Source: Marinomonas sp. MED121 (GTDB lineage: Bacteria > Pseudomonadota > Gammaproteobacteria > Pseudomonadales > Marinomonadaceae). Taken from it: a DNA stretch of 64,000 nucleotides. A program made the translations under genes and the position numbers. This document shows, piece after piece, positions 1-7,190 of this stretch. The stretch spans positions 482,544-546,543 of the forward strand of contig NZ_CH672429.1 of the NCBI RefSeq assembly GCF_000153025.1, written 5' to 3'. The stretch's first letter is position 1, and each line of letters opens with the position of its first letter. The notes beneath the pieces were generated by a model, which made no database searches, was not told the origin of the DNA, and worked only from the letters and a program-made list of their open reading frames with translations.

Positions 1-281
1 ATCCTAACTTTATCGCATTAAATGAACAGCTTGAGCAGATCAGAGAACAATCAGATCGCTTCAGCGCTATTTCATTGAATGAAAATGACCGTATTAAACA
101 AAGGGAAGAAAGCGAAGAAACACAATTAAATCGTGAAAATACTCGACGTGAAGCCCTTGGTTTAGAGCTCATCACTTCACTAGATGATATTAATGATGAA
201 GAAGCTGAAGATATTTATTCTCAAGAAGCCTCAGAAATTCTTCTGGACTTTATTGGCATGAATCAACGTCAGCAACAATAA
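1..281 (+). CDS. prc: Carboxy-terminal processing protease Prc/Tsp, C-terminal end (partial)
   Basis: An open frame enters from the left edge and stops at 279-281, giving about 92 residues of the C-terminus. The string 'SLNENDRIKQREE' followed by 'RENTRREALGLEL' and an acidic tail ending in 'EILLDFIG' matches the C-terminal (DUF3340-type) domain of the periplasmic tail-specific protease Prc. This serine/lysine protease degrades proteins with nonpolar C-termini and trims envelope proteins. The PDZ and catalytic domains lie outside the window. The ATG at 75 is internal, because the frame is open upstream of it with the same family resemblance. A strong hairpin follows at once. Identification rests on the tail only. 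Confidence 0.8.
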   Translation, partial: PNFIALNEQLEQIREQSDRFSAISLNENDRIKQREESEETQLNRENTRREALGLELITSLDDINDEEAEDIYSQEASEILLDFIGMNQRQQQ

Positions 282-285
282 ATGA

Positions 286-321
286 ATTTGGGGTATGACA
301 TGAGTGTGTCATGCCCCAAAA
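286..321. terminator. Bidirectional hairpin between prc and the DUF2788 gene
   Basis: TTTGGGGTATGACA pairs with TGTCATGCCCCAAA around a 6-nt loop, with one G-T wobble. It sits between convergent genes (ends at 281 and 330). T-runs are short on both sides, so it is probably a bidirectional terminator. Confidence 0.7.
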
Positions 322-329
322 CGTAAGCC

Positions 330-539
330 TTACAGCTTTACTCCTAAAATCAGCTCAACAATAAAGCCTTTCATAACAAAGCCGAACACACCTAATCCTA
401 ACCCGCCTAAAATCACGAAAGTTCCAAGCTTTCCGGCATTGGATTTACGTGCTAAATCGACCATAATAAAGCCCATAAAAAGCACGATACCAGTTACGCA
501 AACTGTTAACATAATGGATTCTATTTCTTCAATTTCCAT
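330..539 (-). CDS. DUF2788 small inner-membrane protein
   Basis: A 69-residue protein with an acidic N-terminus (MEIEEIESI), a first membrane segment at about residues 8-28, the short cytosolic motif 'DLARKSNAGKLGTF', and a second hydrophobic segment at about 40-62. This two-helix layout with the conserved 'KSxAGKxGTFV' linker is typical of DUF2788 proteins of gammaproteobacteria, whose function is unknown. It converges on prc across a shared hairpin and diverges from the ybfE-like gene with a 32-bp gap. A plus-strand open frame over the same bases is an antisense shadow. Confidence 0.75.
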   Translation of the reverse strand: MEIEEIESIMLTVCVTGIVLFMGFIMVDLARKSNAGKLGTFVILGGLGLGVFGFVMKGFIVELILGVKL

Positions 540-571
540 AACAATCTAACGACCTCAGATAGTTTATTCAA

Positions 572-904
572 ATGGCAAAATCTTCTTCAGATCGCAATAC
601 TATAGATTTATTCTCAAAAACACGAGGCCGACCGAAAACTCGCCCTCTTACACGAAAAGATCAATTAAAAACAAACAAACGAAATCAACGACTTAAAGAT
701 AAAAAGGAAGGGCTTAAAAGGGTAGAAATTATTCTCGATACTGAGACACTAGAAAAATTAGACCAGCTATGTGAACTTGATAGCCAAAAACGGGCCGATT
801 GGATTAGTGAACAGATTGCCTTGGCGCATGCAAAACCAAAGACAAAGAAACGCCTTAAAGTAATTGAGGCAAATAATAATGAAGAGCCCAGAGTAAAAAA
901 TTAA
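572..904 (+). CDS. ybfE: LexA-regulated protein, YbfE family
   Basis: A 110-residue, very basic protein. The order 'DRNTIDLFSKTRGRPKTRPLTRKDQLKTNKRNQ' (residues 7-39) followed by 'GLKRVEIILDTETLEKLDQL' matches E. coli YbfE, a small LexA-regulated protein of unknown role. The GRPK stretch resembles an AT-hook, and the second half looks like a ribbon-helix-helix fold ('ETLEKLDQLCELDSQKRADWISEQI'), so DNA binding is plausible. I see no CTGT-N8-ACAG SOS box in the 70 bases upstream, so LexA control is not supported here. The last 20 residues are a charged, probably disordered tail. Confidence 0.8.
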   Translation: MAKSSSDRNTIDLFSKTRGRPKTRPLTRKDQLKTNKRNQRLKDKKEGLKRVEIILDTETLEKLDQLCELDSQKRADWISEQIALAHAKPKTKKRLKVIEANNNEEPRVKN

Positions 905-979
905 GAAGTCATGAGCTAGAGCGAATAAGCCGCAACCAATAAATCACAGCGAATAAGCCCCAGCGAGCAGAGAACGACT

Positions 980-1010
980 AAATAGACCCACTTAGGAAAG
1001 TGGGTCTATT
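980..1010. terminator. Convergent hairpin between ybfE and the chemoreceptor gene
   Basis: AATAGACCCACTT and AAGTGGGTCTATT form a near-perfect stem around a 4-5-nt loop. It lies between two convergent genes and has only short T-runs. Just upstream, at about 917-955, the 12-mer AGCGAATAAGCC occurs twice. Confidence 0.65.
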
Positions 1011-1023
1011 AAAGAGGTCATTA

Positions 1024-2097
1024 TTAAGCCTCTAGTTGAGTCAACAAGCCAATAACACGACGGCTTGTATCTTCCATTTTAGCCAAGCTTTCGATGCCCT
1101 TATCTAGTTCGCCATTTTGCTTAGCGGTAATCGCATCAACCCCATACTGATGAAAATCCGCATGGACTTCACCCAGCTGCTTAAAAGCATGATTAGAAGC
1201 AAACAAAGCGTGTCCTTCCCCTTGATACCATTGACCTAAACGACATTGCGTATGGTCTGTAATCTCATGGGAAGATAAGCTTGTTTTGTCAACAAAAGCA
1301 CTGTGGATATTTGATTTCCAAACCAGGTGATCCATTTTTGCGGTTTGCAACATGCAGTGAATACTTTGGGTATTAATGGTTTTCTGTGTGCCTAAAGCCG
1401 TATCAAAGACTGTTTTAACACCTTTAAAGGTTTCATCTGTACTTTCGACGAGTTTATTACAACCTGTCACAACCAAGTTAATATGGCTGTCTGCAATACC
1501 AGTATTACGCTCTATCGATTCGACCAATTGGGCTATTTCAGAACTCGCGTCACCTGCTTTTTGTGCCAAAGAACGAACTTCATCTGCCACCACGGCAAAA
1601 CCACGCCCTTGCTCACCCGCTCGGGCGGCCTCAATCGCAGCATTCAAAGCAAGTAAGTTTGTTTGCTCAGAAATACCACTGATAATACCAACAAATTGGG
1701 TAATGTTACTGGCCAGTGTTTTTAATTCAGTAACACTTTCATTACTCTCACGAGCACCATCTTGAATACGCTTGATTTCAGCTTCAAGGGTTTTCATCGC
1801 CTCATTGCTTTTTTGCGCCAACTCACTAAAGTCAGCCAGATTATCTTTCTCTTGAGTTAAATCTGACAAACTAACCGCTAAAGATTCACGCATAGTATCA
1901 AAAGGAGACATGGCTTCTAGATACATGGTCTCTAATGGTGAGGCCTTGTCATGGGCTTTAAGGCCTTCTAATTCAGCTAAAGTTTGCTGATATTTACCTT
2001 GTAACTGATCAAGTTCTGTCGACAAACCTGTGCAATCTAGTTGAATAGATTCCAGCTTTGTTTCTAATTCAGCAACTTGTTTCGCTTTTCCCCACAT
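1024..2097 (-). CDS. Soluble methyl-accepting chemotaxis protein with C-terminal CZB domain
   Basis: A 357-residue cytoplasmic chemoreceptor with no membrane segment. The N-terminal coiled coil (about 1-110) leads into a short signalling domain whose hairpin tip reads '[35 protein letters not shown]', the hallmark that contacts CheA and CheW. The last 110 residues form a CZB zinc-binding domain (His in 'MDHLVWK', Cys in '[10 protein letters not shown]', later His in 'HADFHQYG'), a module linked to sensing of zinc or hypochlorous acid. I chose ATG at 2097, which has AGGGGA 5 nt upstream. A TTG at 2139 and an ATG at 2115 would lengthen it by up to 14 residues. The gene diverges from tdk. No che genes are nearby. 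Confidence 0.85.
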   Translation of the reverse strand: MWGKAKQVAELETKLESIQLDCTGLSTELDQLQGKYQQTLAELEGLKAHDKASPLETMYLEAMSPFDTMRESLAVSLSDLTQEKDNLADFSELAQKSNEAMKTLEAEIKRIQDGARESNESVTELKTLASNITQFVGIISGISEQTNLLALNAAIEAARAGEQGRGFAVVADEVRSLAQKAGDASSEIAQLVESIERNTGIADSHINLVVTGCNKLVESTDETFKGVKTVFDTALGTQKTINTQSIHCMLQTAKMDHLVWKSNIHSAFVDKTSLSSHEITDHTQCRLGQWYQGEGHALFASNHAFKQLGEVHADFHQYGVDAITAKQNGELDKGIESLAKMEDTSRRVIGLLTQLEA

Positions 2098-2170
2098 ATA
2101 ATCCCCTATCCTCATGTATTTGTTATACTCTGCAACCAAACTAAACTAACACTTTGATATATATAAACCT

Positions 2171-2749
2171 ATGGCAAAATTGTATTTTTATTATTCGGCC
2201 ATGAATGCCGGAAAGTCGACCGTTTTATTGCAGTCTGCACACAATTATAAAGAAAGAGGTATGACACCTTTATTATTTACTGCGGCGATTGATAATAGAA
2301 TGGCCACAGGAAAAATTGCATCACGTATTGGTATTGCAGCAGACGCTCAAGTTTTCCTGCCTGATTCAAATTTATTTTTAGAAATTAAAGATGCCACTAA
2401 GTCATCAAAAATTGATTGTATTCTGATCGATGAAGCTCAATTTTTAACCGAAGAGCAGGTATATGGGCTATCAGAAGTTGTCGATAAACTTAACATCCCT
2501 GTGCTGGCATTTGGCATAAGAACAGATTTTAAAGGGCAGCTCTTTGAAGGCAGTAAAGCATTGCTTGCTTGGTCCGATAAACTAATTGAACTAAAAACCG
2601 TTTGTCACTGTGGTCAAAAAGCCACCATGGTAATTAGAATAGATGGTGAAGGTAACCCATTACGCGAGGGTGAGCAGGTCGAAATTGGTGGCAACAGCCG
2701 CTATGTATCCGTTTGCCGAAAACACTTTAAAGAGGCTGTTGTAGATTAA
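2171..2749 (+). CDS. tdk: Thymidine kinase (type II)
   Basis: A 192-residue enzyme that phosphorylates thymidine to dTMP with ATP in pyrimidine salvage. The P-loop 'SAMNAGKST' is at residues 9-17, and the Walker B/catalytic 'DEAQF' at 87-91 holds the general-base Glu88. A zinc site is built from C145-H-C147 and C182-x-x-H185. This is the small homotetrameric TK1-like family, with the usual length of about 190-205. rdgC starts 2 nt after the stop, so the two are probably co-transcribed. It is a scavenging gene and lies far from the pyrimidine-breakdown locus at 49-54 kb. Confidence 0.95.
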   Translation: MAKLYFYYSAMNAGKSTVLLQSAHNYKERGMTPLLFTAAIDNRMATGKIASRIGIAADAQVFLPDSNLFLEIKDATKSSKIDCILIDEAQFLTEEQVYGLSEVVDKLNIPVLAFGIRTDFKGQLFEGSKALLAWSDKLIELKTVCHCGQKATMVIRIDGEGNPLREGEQVEIGGNSRYVSVCRKHFKEAVVD

Positions 2750-2751
2750 TT

Positions 2752-3654
2752 ATGTGGTTTAAAAACGTACAATTTTTTCAGTTAACAGATACCGATGCCA
2801 TTGATACTAATGAACTCATCGATAAGTTAGCGGACTTTCCGCTTAAAGAGTGCGGTAGCCAAGAGGAATATTCATTTGGTTGGATGCCGTTAATTCGAAA
2901 TAGCGAACAATGGTATCTGGCGAGTAACAAGTGTGTATTAATCCGTGCAGGTAAAGAAGAGAAGGTATTACCCTCTTCTGTTGTACGTGAAGAATTAGAA
3001 ATCAAAATATCTGAAATCGAGCTGATAGAAGGCCGCAAAGTTGGTCGCAAAGAAAAAGCAGATATTAAAGATGAGTTAGTTTTCACGCTTCGCCCTAAAG
3101 CCTTTTCAAAACGATCCGACATTTGGGCTTACTTGGATATGGAGGCAAAACTATTAGTGATAAACAGTACTAACGCCTCTATGACAGAGTTATTGTTTAA
3201 GCAATTGCAAACGACCCTAGGCAGTTTCCCGATGGCACCATTAATGCCGCAAGAGTCACCCAGTGGTCTGATGAGTAATTGGCTATTAAAGAATGAACTC
3301 CCTGCCAGTTTAAACACAGGTGAAGAATGTGAAATACAAGACGGCTCTGAAGAAAAAGCAAGCATTCGATTTAAAGCACTAGAGCCACTCTCTGAAGATG
3401 TTACCCGTCATATCGAGCAAGGTATGAGAGTGAAAAGCTTGGCCCTTAAATGGACAGAGAAGCTAAACTTTGTACTACATGAAGACTTATCCCTGCGTAA
3501 AATCAAATTTGACGACACTATCAAAGAGAAAGCCTTTAATGATTCTCAAGGTGGCGGCCTATCAGATTTAGACGCTAATTTTGCCTTAATGTCATTAGAG
3601 TTACGTGAGTTCTACGACTCTTATAAATTATGGTTTGATATCCAAGACAAATAA
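2752..3654 (+). CDS. rdgC: Recombination-associated protein RdgC
   Basis: A 300-residue protein of the ring-forming RdgC family, which binds double-stranded DNA without sequence preference and restrains RecA. The N-terminus 'MWFKNVQFFQLT' and the central 'GWMPL' and 'ILPSSVVREEL'-like stretch (here 'VLPSSVVREELEIKISEIE') are family signatures, as are the late segments 'LALKWTEKLNFVLHEDLSLRKIKF' and 'DLDANFALMSLEL'. The length is normal (about 303 in E. coli). It is tightly coupled to tdk and followed by a strong hairpin. Confidence 0.95.
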   Translation: MWFKNVQFFQLTDTDAIDTNELIDKLADFPLKECGSQEEYSFGWMPLIRNSEQWYLASNKCVLIRAGKEEKVLPSSVVREELEIKISEIELIEGRKVGRKEKADIKDELVFTLRPKAFSKRSDIWAYLDMEAKLLVINSTNASMTELLFKQLQTTLGSFPMAPLMPQESPSGLMSNWLLKNELPASLNTGEECEIQDGSEEKASIRFKALEPLSEDVTRHIEQGMRVKSLALKWTEKLNFVLHEDLSLRKIKFDDTIKEKAFNDSQGGGLSDLDANFALMSLELREFYDSYKLWFDIQDK

Positions 3655-3664
3655 ATCTGTTTGT

Positions 3665-3699
3665 AAAAGTTGGGTTATAACCCCTATAACTCAACTTTT
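3665..3699 (+). terminator. rdgC terminator
   Basis: AAAAGTTGGGTTAT pairs with ATAACTCAACTTTT (one mismatch) around a 7-nt loop, 10 nt after the rdgC stop. A T-rich stretch follows. Confidence 0.7.
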
Positions 3700-3807
3700 A
3701 AGTTATTTTTCAGATGCTTACTAAATTTACACATAAGCTATCTTTTTCCACAGATTAGGTGGATAAGTTGGGGAGAGATTCAGGCAGGCTAGATTTGCTC
3801 TAGCATG

Positions 3808-3829
3808 ACACTTGATGCAAGTGTTTTGT
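3808..3829 (+). terminator. Second hairpin with T-run before the CDF gene
   Basis: ACACTTG-atg-CAAGTGT followed by TTTTGTT. It is either a backup terminator for tdk-rdgC or a leader hairpin for the gene starting at 3885. Confidence 0.45.
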
Positions 3830-3884
3830 TAAACTTTTTTAAATATTTTTTTCACCCCTTTAGCTTATAAATAATTCAAATCTG

Positions 3885-5108
3885 ATGAACAAAATAGAAA
3901 CGGAACAAGAGGTTGCACAAAAAGTAACACTGATTGGCAGTGCGTTAGATGCGGTCCTAGGTGTACTGAAAATAATAGCAGCCAATTTATCAGGCTCTCA
4001 AGCCCTTATGGCGGACGGCATCCATAGCCTCTCAGATTTATTCACAGATGTATTAGTACTCATCAGTTTCAAAATTTCTCGTCAATCTCCCGATAAAAAC
4101 CATCAATTTGGTCACCTTAGATTTGAATCGCTTGGCAACTTGATTCTTGGATTCATATTACTTCTAGTCGCCATTGGCATAGGTTTGGACGCCATTCTTA
4201 GAAGCAGTCAGAGCCATCTTACCTGGCTTGGCGTTGGCAGCCTTCTTATCACGATCATTTGCAAAGAAGTTATTTTTTTCTATACCAAAAAAGCAGGGGA
4301 TAAAATTAATAGCCAACTATTAATTACCAACGCTTGGCATAGCCGCACCGACTCACTTTCTTCCCTCATTGTGTTAATCAGTATGTTGGGAATGTATTTT
4401 GGTTACGCTTGGCTAGATAAAGTAGCAGCCATTATTGTCGCCCTTTTAATTGCTAAAATTGCGCTCAGCACCATTTGGAAAACCCTTGCTGAGCTTATCG
4501 ATACAGCGCCAAGCAAAGACACCATGAAAAATATTATAAGTTGCGCTAAGAGTATTGAATCACAAGCGATACCAAGCAAAATCAGAGCAAGAACCATGGC
4601 GGGGAAGGTGTATTTAGATATGCGTTTACGTGTAGATAAACGCATTAGTGCAAGCGAAGGGCATTTTTTAGGGGAAAAGGTCGCAAGTAAAATCAAACAG
4701 CACAACCCCATGGTAGAAGATATTCTAATTCATATTGATTTAAACGGTTTTGATCGTGATGAGCCTGAGCTAGAAATCCCAACCGATAGCAGCGATAAAG
4801 TTAAAAGCCATAGTGAAGAAACTAAAGATAAGATTGCAAAATTACCCGATCGTAATCAAATACAAGCGGACTTAGGCTTTTTATTAAGATCACACAAACA
4901 TTATCTTGATTTAGCCAATATCAAATTAGATTACCTAGATACGGGCCTTGATATTACCTTGATTGCTTATGCTGCCTCGCTTAATGAAGGGCAAAACATT
5001 CAAAAATGCTGTGCCGCCATTGAGATGGACAGTCAGTCTGTTCGTTATGCAAACTCCATTAAGTTACTTTGGGATATGCAAGCAGCAATACCCATATCTA
5101 AACAATAG
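3885..5108 (+). CDS. Cation diffusion facilitator (CDF) family metal transporter
   Basis: A 407-residue inner-membrane antiporter that exports divalent cations (Zn, Fe, Mn or Co). About six membrane segments span residues 15-215. The transport-site motifs 'ADGIHSLSDLFTD' and 'AWHSRTDSLSS' carry the paired H-x-x-x-D ligands, and 'FGHLRFESLGNL' follows the second helix. A cytoplasmic alpha/beta domain follows at about 215-290 ('AGKVYLDMRLRVD', 'VEDILIHIDL'). The last 110 residues are an extra, mostly helical tail beyond the usual length of about 300. It has no motif I recognise and could be a regulatory extension. The metal cannot be told from sequence. Confidence 0.85.
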   Translation: MNKIETEQEVAQKVTLIGSALDAVLGVLKIIAANLSGSQALMADGIHSLSDLFTDVLVLISFKISRQSPDKNHQFGHLRFESLGNLILGFILLLVAIGIGLDAILRSSQSHLTWLGVGSLLITIICKEVIFFYTKKAGDKINSQLLITNAWHSRTDSLSSLIVLISMLGMYFGYAWLDKVAAIIVALLIAKIALSTIWKTLAELIDTAPSKDTMKNIISCAKSIESQAIPSKIRARTMAGKVYLDMRLRVDKRISASEGHFLGEKVASKIKQHNPMVEDILIHIDLNGFDRDEPELEIPTDSSDKVKSHSEETKDKIAKLPDRNQIQADLGFLLRSHKHYLDLANIKLDYLDTGLDITLIAYAASLNEGQNIQKCCAAIEMDSQSVRYANSIKLLWDMQAAIPISKQ

Positions 5109-5153
5109 TAGCCAATAGCAGCCAATAGTTTTGTTGGTATTTTTTATTCGCTT

Positions 5154-6515
5154 TTAATCTGGCTTAACCTCATCCAAGGCTAAGCTAGGTTGAGATGACT
5201 CTAAATGTGATGCGGGCAATTGCTTACTGGCTTTAGCCCCCATGACTTTTAGCTGCTCCGCTCGACTGACTAGATTTCCCCTACCCGTATTTAATTTATT
5301 CATCGCTGTATCATAGCCACGCTGAGCCATACCTAAGCGGGATCCCACTTCATCCATATCAGCAACAAAACCGACAAACTTGTCATACATGGCGCCAGCT
5401 TGCCTGGCAATTTCAACCGCATTTTGGCTTTGCTTTTCATTACGCCAAATATTTTGAATGGTTCTTAAGGTCGCCAATAAATTAGAAGGCCCAACGACAA
5501 TGATGTTTTTATCAAATGCATCGCTAAAGACATTCGCCTCAGCTTGAATAGCCAATAAATACGCAGCTTCAATAGGAATAAAGAGAAGCACAAAGTCCAA
5601 ACTAGTAATACCGGGTAAAGTTTCATAGGCTTTACCGCTTAAATCTTTAATATGACGTTTAATGGCCTCTAAATGTTGTTTTAATGCTTTTTGCTTTGCT
5701 TCCTCTGAATCCGCTTCCACATAAGCGAGATAACTCACCAACACCATTTTTGAGTCTATGATGACCTGCTTACCTTCGGGTAAATTAACAATCACATCAG
5801 GTTGAAAGCGACGACCTGTTTCTGTGGTAGCTGATACCTGTACTTGGTATTCTCGGCCTTTTTCTAAACCAGAACGTTCTAAAATACGCTCTAAGATCAC
5901 CTCTCCCCAGCCACCTTGTATTTTATTTTGTCCTTTGAGGGCTTGCGTTAAACCCGCTGCATCATCACTAATCCGCTGATTCAGCTGCTGAAGGTTTTGA
6001 ATCTCTTTGACAAGGGAAAAGCGTTCTTTTGCTTCTGTTTGGTAGCTAAGCTCAACCTTCTCTTGAAAATGCTTAATCTGATTGCCAAGAGGATTTAATA
6101 ATGAGCCTAATTGTTTTTCATTTTCAGACACCAGATGCTTTTGCTGCTGTTGCATAATGTCCTGAGCGAGTTGCTTAAATTCCACTTGCATTTGCATTTT
6201 TTGAGAAGCAAACATGGCTTCTTTTTCTTGCCATACGGTTTGAGCGGCAGCAAATTGTTGCTCTAAAATAATGGCTTCTTTTTCCATACTATGAATCAGT
6301 TCTGATTGATGTCTGAGTTTTTGCTCCAATTCACCCTTAATCAGCTGAATTTGCTTTAAATCTTGTTCACTTTTTTCTTGCCCATGCTGCCACTTACGAC
6401 GCATTGAATGTACAATAGCAACAAACAGCACTATGCAAAGAATGACACCAACAGAGAAGCCTGTCAGCGCCACTAAAAAAGGCCCTAGTTCAGCACTCAC
6501 TTGACTACTATTCAT
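5154..6515 (-). CDS. rmuC: DNA recombination protein RmuC homologue
   Basis: A 453-residue protein with an N-terminal membrane anchor (about 13-37), a long coiled coil (about 45-190) and a C-terminal RmuC domain. That domain carries 'QGGWGEVILERILERSGLEKGREYQVQ', 'RFQPDVIVNLPEGKQVIIDSKM' and 'FIPIEAAYLLAIQ', which resemble a restriction-endonuclease-like fold. RmuC family members limit recombination at inverted repeats in E. coli. The gene is convergent with the CDF gene (45-bp gap) and divergent from yigZ. The final residues are a low-complexity tail. Confidence 0.92.
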   Translation of the reverse strand: MNSSQVSAELGPFLVALTGFSVGVILCIVLFVAIVHSMRRKWQHGQEKSEQDLKQIQLIKGELEQKLRHQSELIHSMEKEAIILEQQFAAAQTVWQEKEAMFASQKMQMQVEFKQLAQDIMQQQQKHLVSENEKQLGSLLNPLGNQIKHFQEKVELSYQTEAKERFSLVKEIQNLQQLNQRISDDAAGLTQALKGQNKIQGGWGEVILERILERSGLEKGREYQVQVSATTETGRRFQPDVIVNLPEGKQVIIDSKMVLVSYLAYVEADSEEAKQKALKQHLEAIKRHIKDLSGKAYETLPGITSLDFVLLFIPIEAAYLLAIQAEANVFSDAFDKNIIVVGPSNLLATLRTIQNIWRNEKQSQNAVEIARQAGAMYDKFVGFVADMDEVGSRLGMAQRGYDTAMNKLNTGRGNLVSRAEQLKVMGAKASKQLPASHLESSQPSLALDEVKPD

Positions 6516-6570
6516 TTACTTGCCACCTGCTAAAATCATTTATAAATCAATACTTAATATTCAAGTGTAC

Positions 6571-7185
6571 ATGGATTATTTCTTAAGCCCAACTGAGTCT
6601 CAGCGTTTTGACCTGATTATCAAAAAAAGTCAATTCATCACCCAGGTTTGCCAAACCAAAGGGAGAGCAGAGGCAAAAGAATTTATACAGCAAGTAAGAG
6701 ATCAGTTTCCTGATGCAAACCATCATTGCTGGGCTTTTGTAGCAGGGCATCCAAGTAATGTGCATTTGTGGGATCAAAGTGATGATGGAGAGCCCAAAGG
6801 CACGGCAGGAAAGCCTATGTTAAATGTGTTACAGCACTCAGATTTTGGCGAAACCTGTGTTGTCGTTACCCGTTACTTTGGCGGTATTAAACTCGGTGCA
6901 GGCGGATTGGTTCGCGCTTATAGCCAAGCAGTCCAAGAAGCGCTTAGCCAAACACAAAGCAAGCAAGTTTTCCCCAGAAATAATATACAGCTCAAAATAT
7001 CCTACGCTTTATTAGGCAAGGTTGAATATTGGTTAGAGCAAAGTGATATCGAAGTGAATAATAAACATTTCGATAGCGATATCATTTTTGATCTAGCTGT
7101 CATACCTAACTCTTGGATAGAACAAAAAGCGGCCTTGACTAACTTATGTCAGGGCAGCCTTACCCTCAAAAATGTGGATGAATAA
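6571..7185 (+). CDS. yigZ: YigZ/IMPACT family protein
   Basis: A 204-residue protein of the UPF0029/IMPACT family. The core motif 'SDDGEPKGTAGKPMLNVLQ' is followed by 'VVVTRYFGGIKLGAGGLVRAY', both diagnostic. The C-terminal half is the ferredoxin-like DUF1949 domain. The cellular role is unclear; eukaryotic IMPACT modulates the Gcn2 stress kinase, and bacterial members bind nucleic acid or nucleotides. I chose ATG 6571 because 'MDYFLSPTESQRFDLIIKKSQFI' aligns with family N-termini; an upstream ATG at 6520 would add 17 non-conserved residues. rapA follows after 5 nt. Confidence 0.9.
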   Translation: MDYFLSPTESQRFDLIIKKSQFITQVCQTKGRAEAKEFIQQVRDQFPDANHHCWAFVAGHPSNVHLWDQSDDGEPKGTAGKPMLNVLQHSDFGETCVVVTRYFGGIKLGAGGLVRAYSQAVQEALSQTQSKQVFPRNNIQLKISYALLGKVEYWLEQSDIEVNNKHFDSDIIFDLAVIPNSWIEQKAALTNLCQGSLTLKNVDE

Positions 7186-7190
7186 CGAAT

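Noticed and set aside
304..549. 81-codon plus-strand frame over the DUF2788 gene
   Set aside because: Low-complexity Lys/Pro/Ser translation, a shadow of the minus-strand membrane protein.
1376..1765. 129-codon plus-strand frame over the chemoreceptor
   Set aside because: Antisense to the well-supported signalling domain; the translation has no family features.
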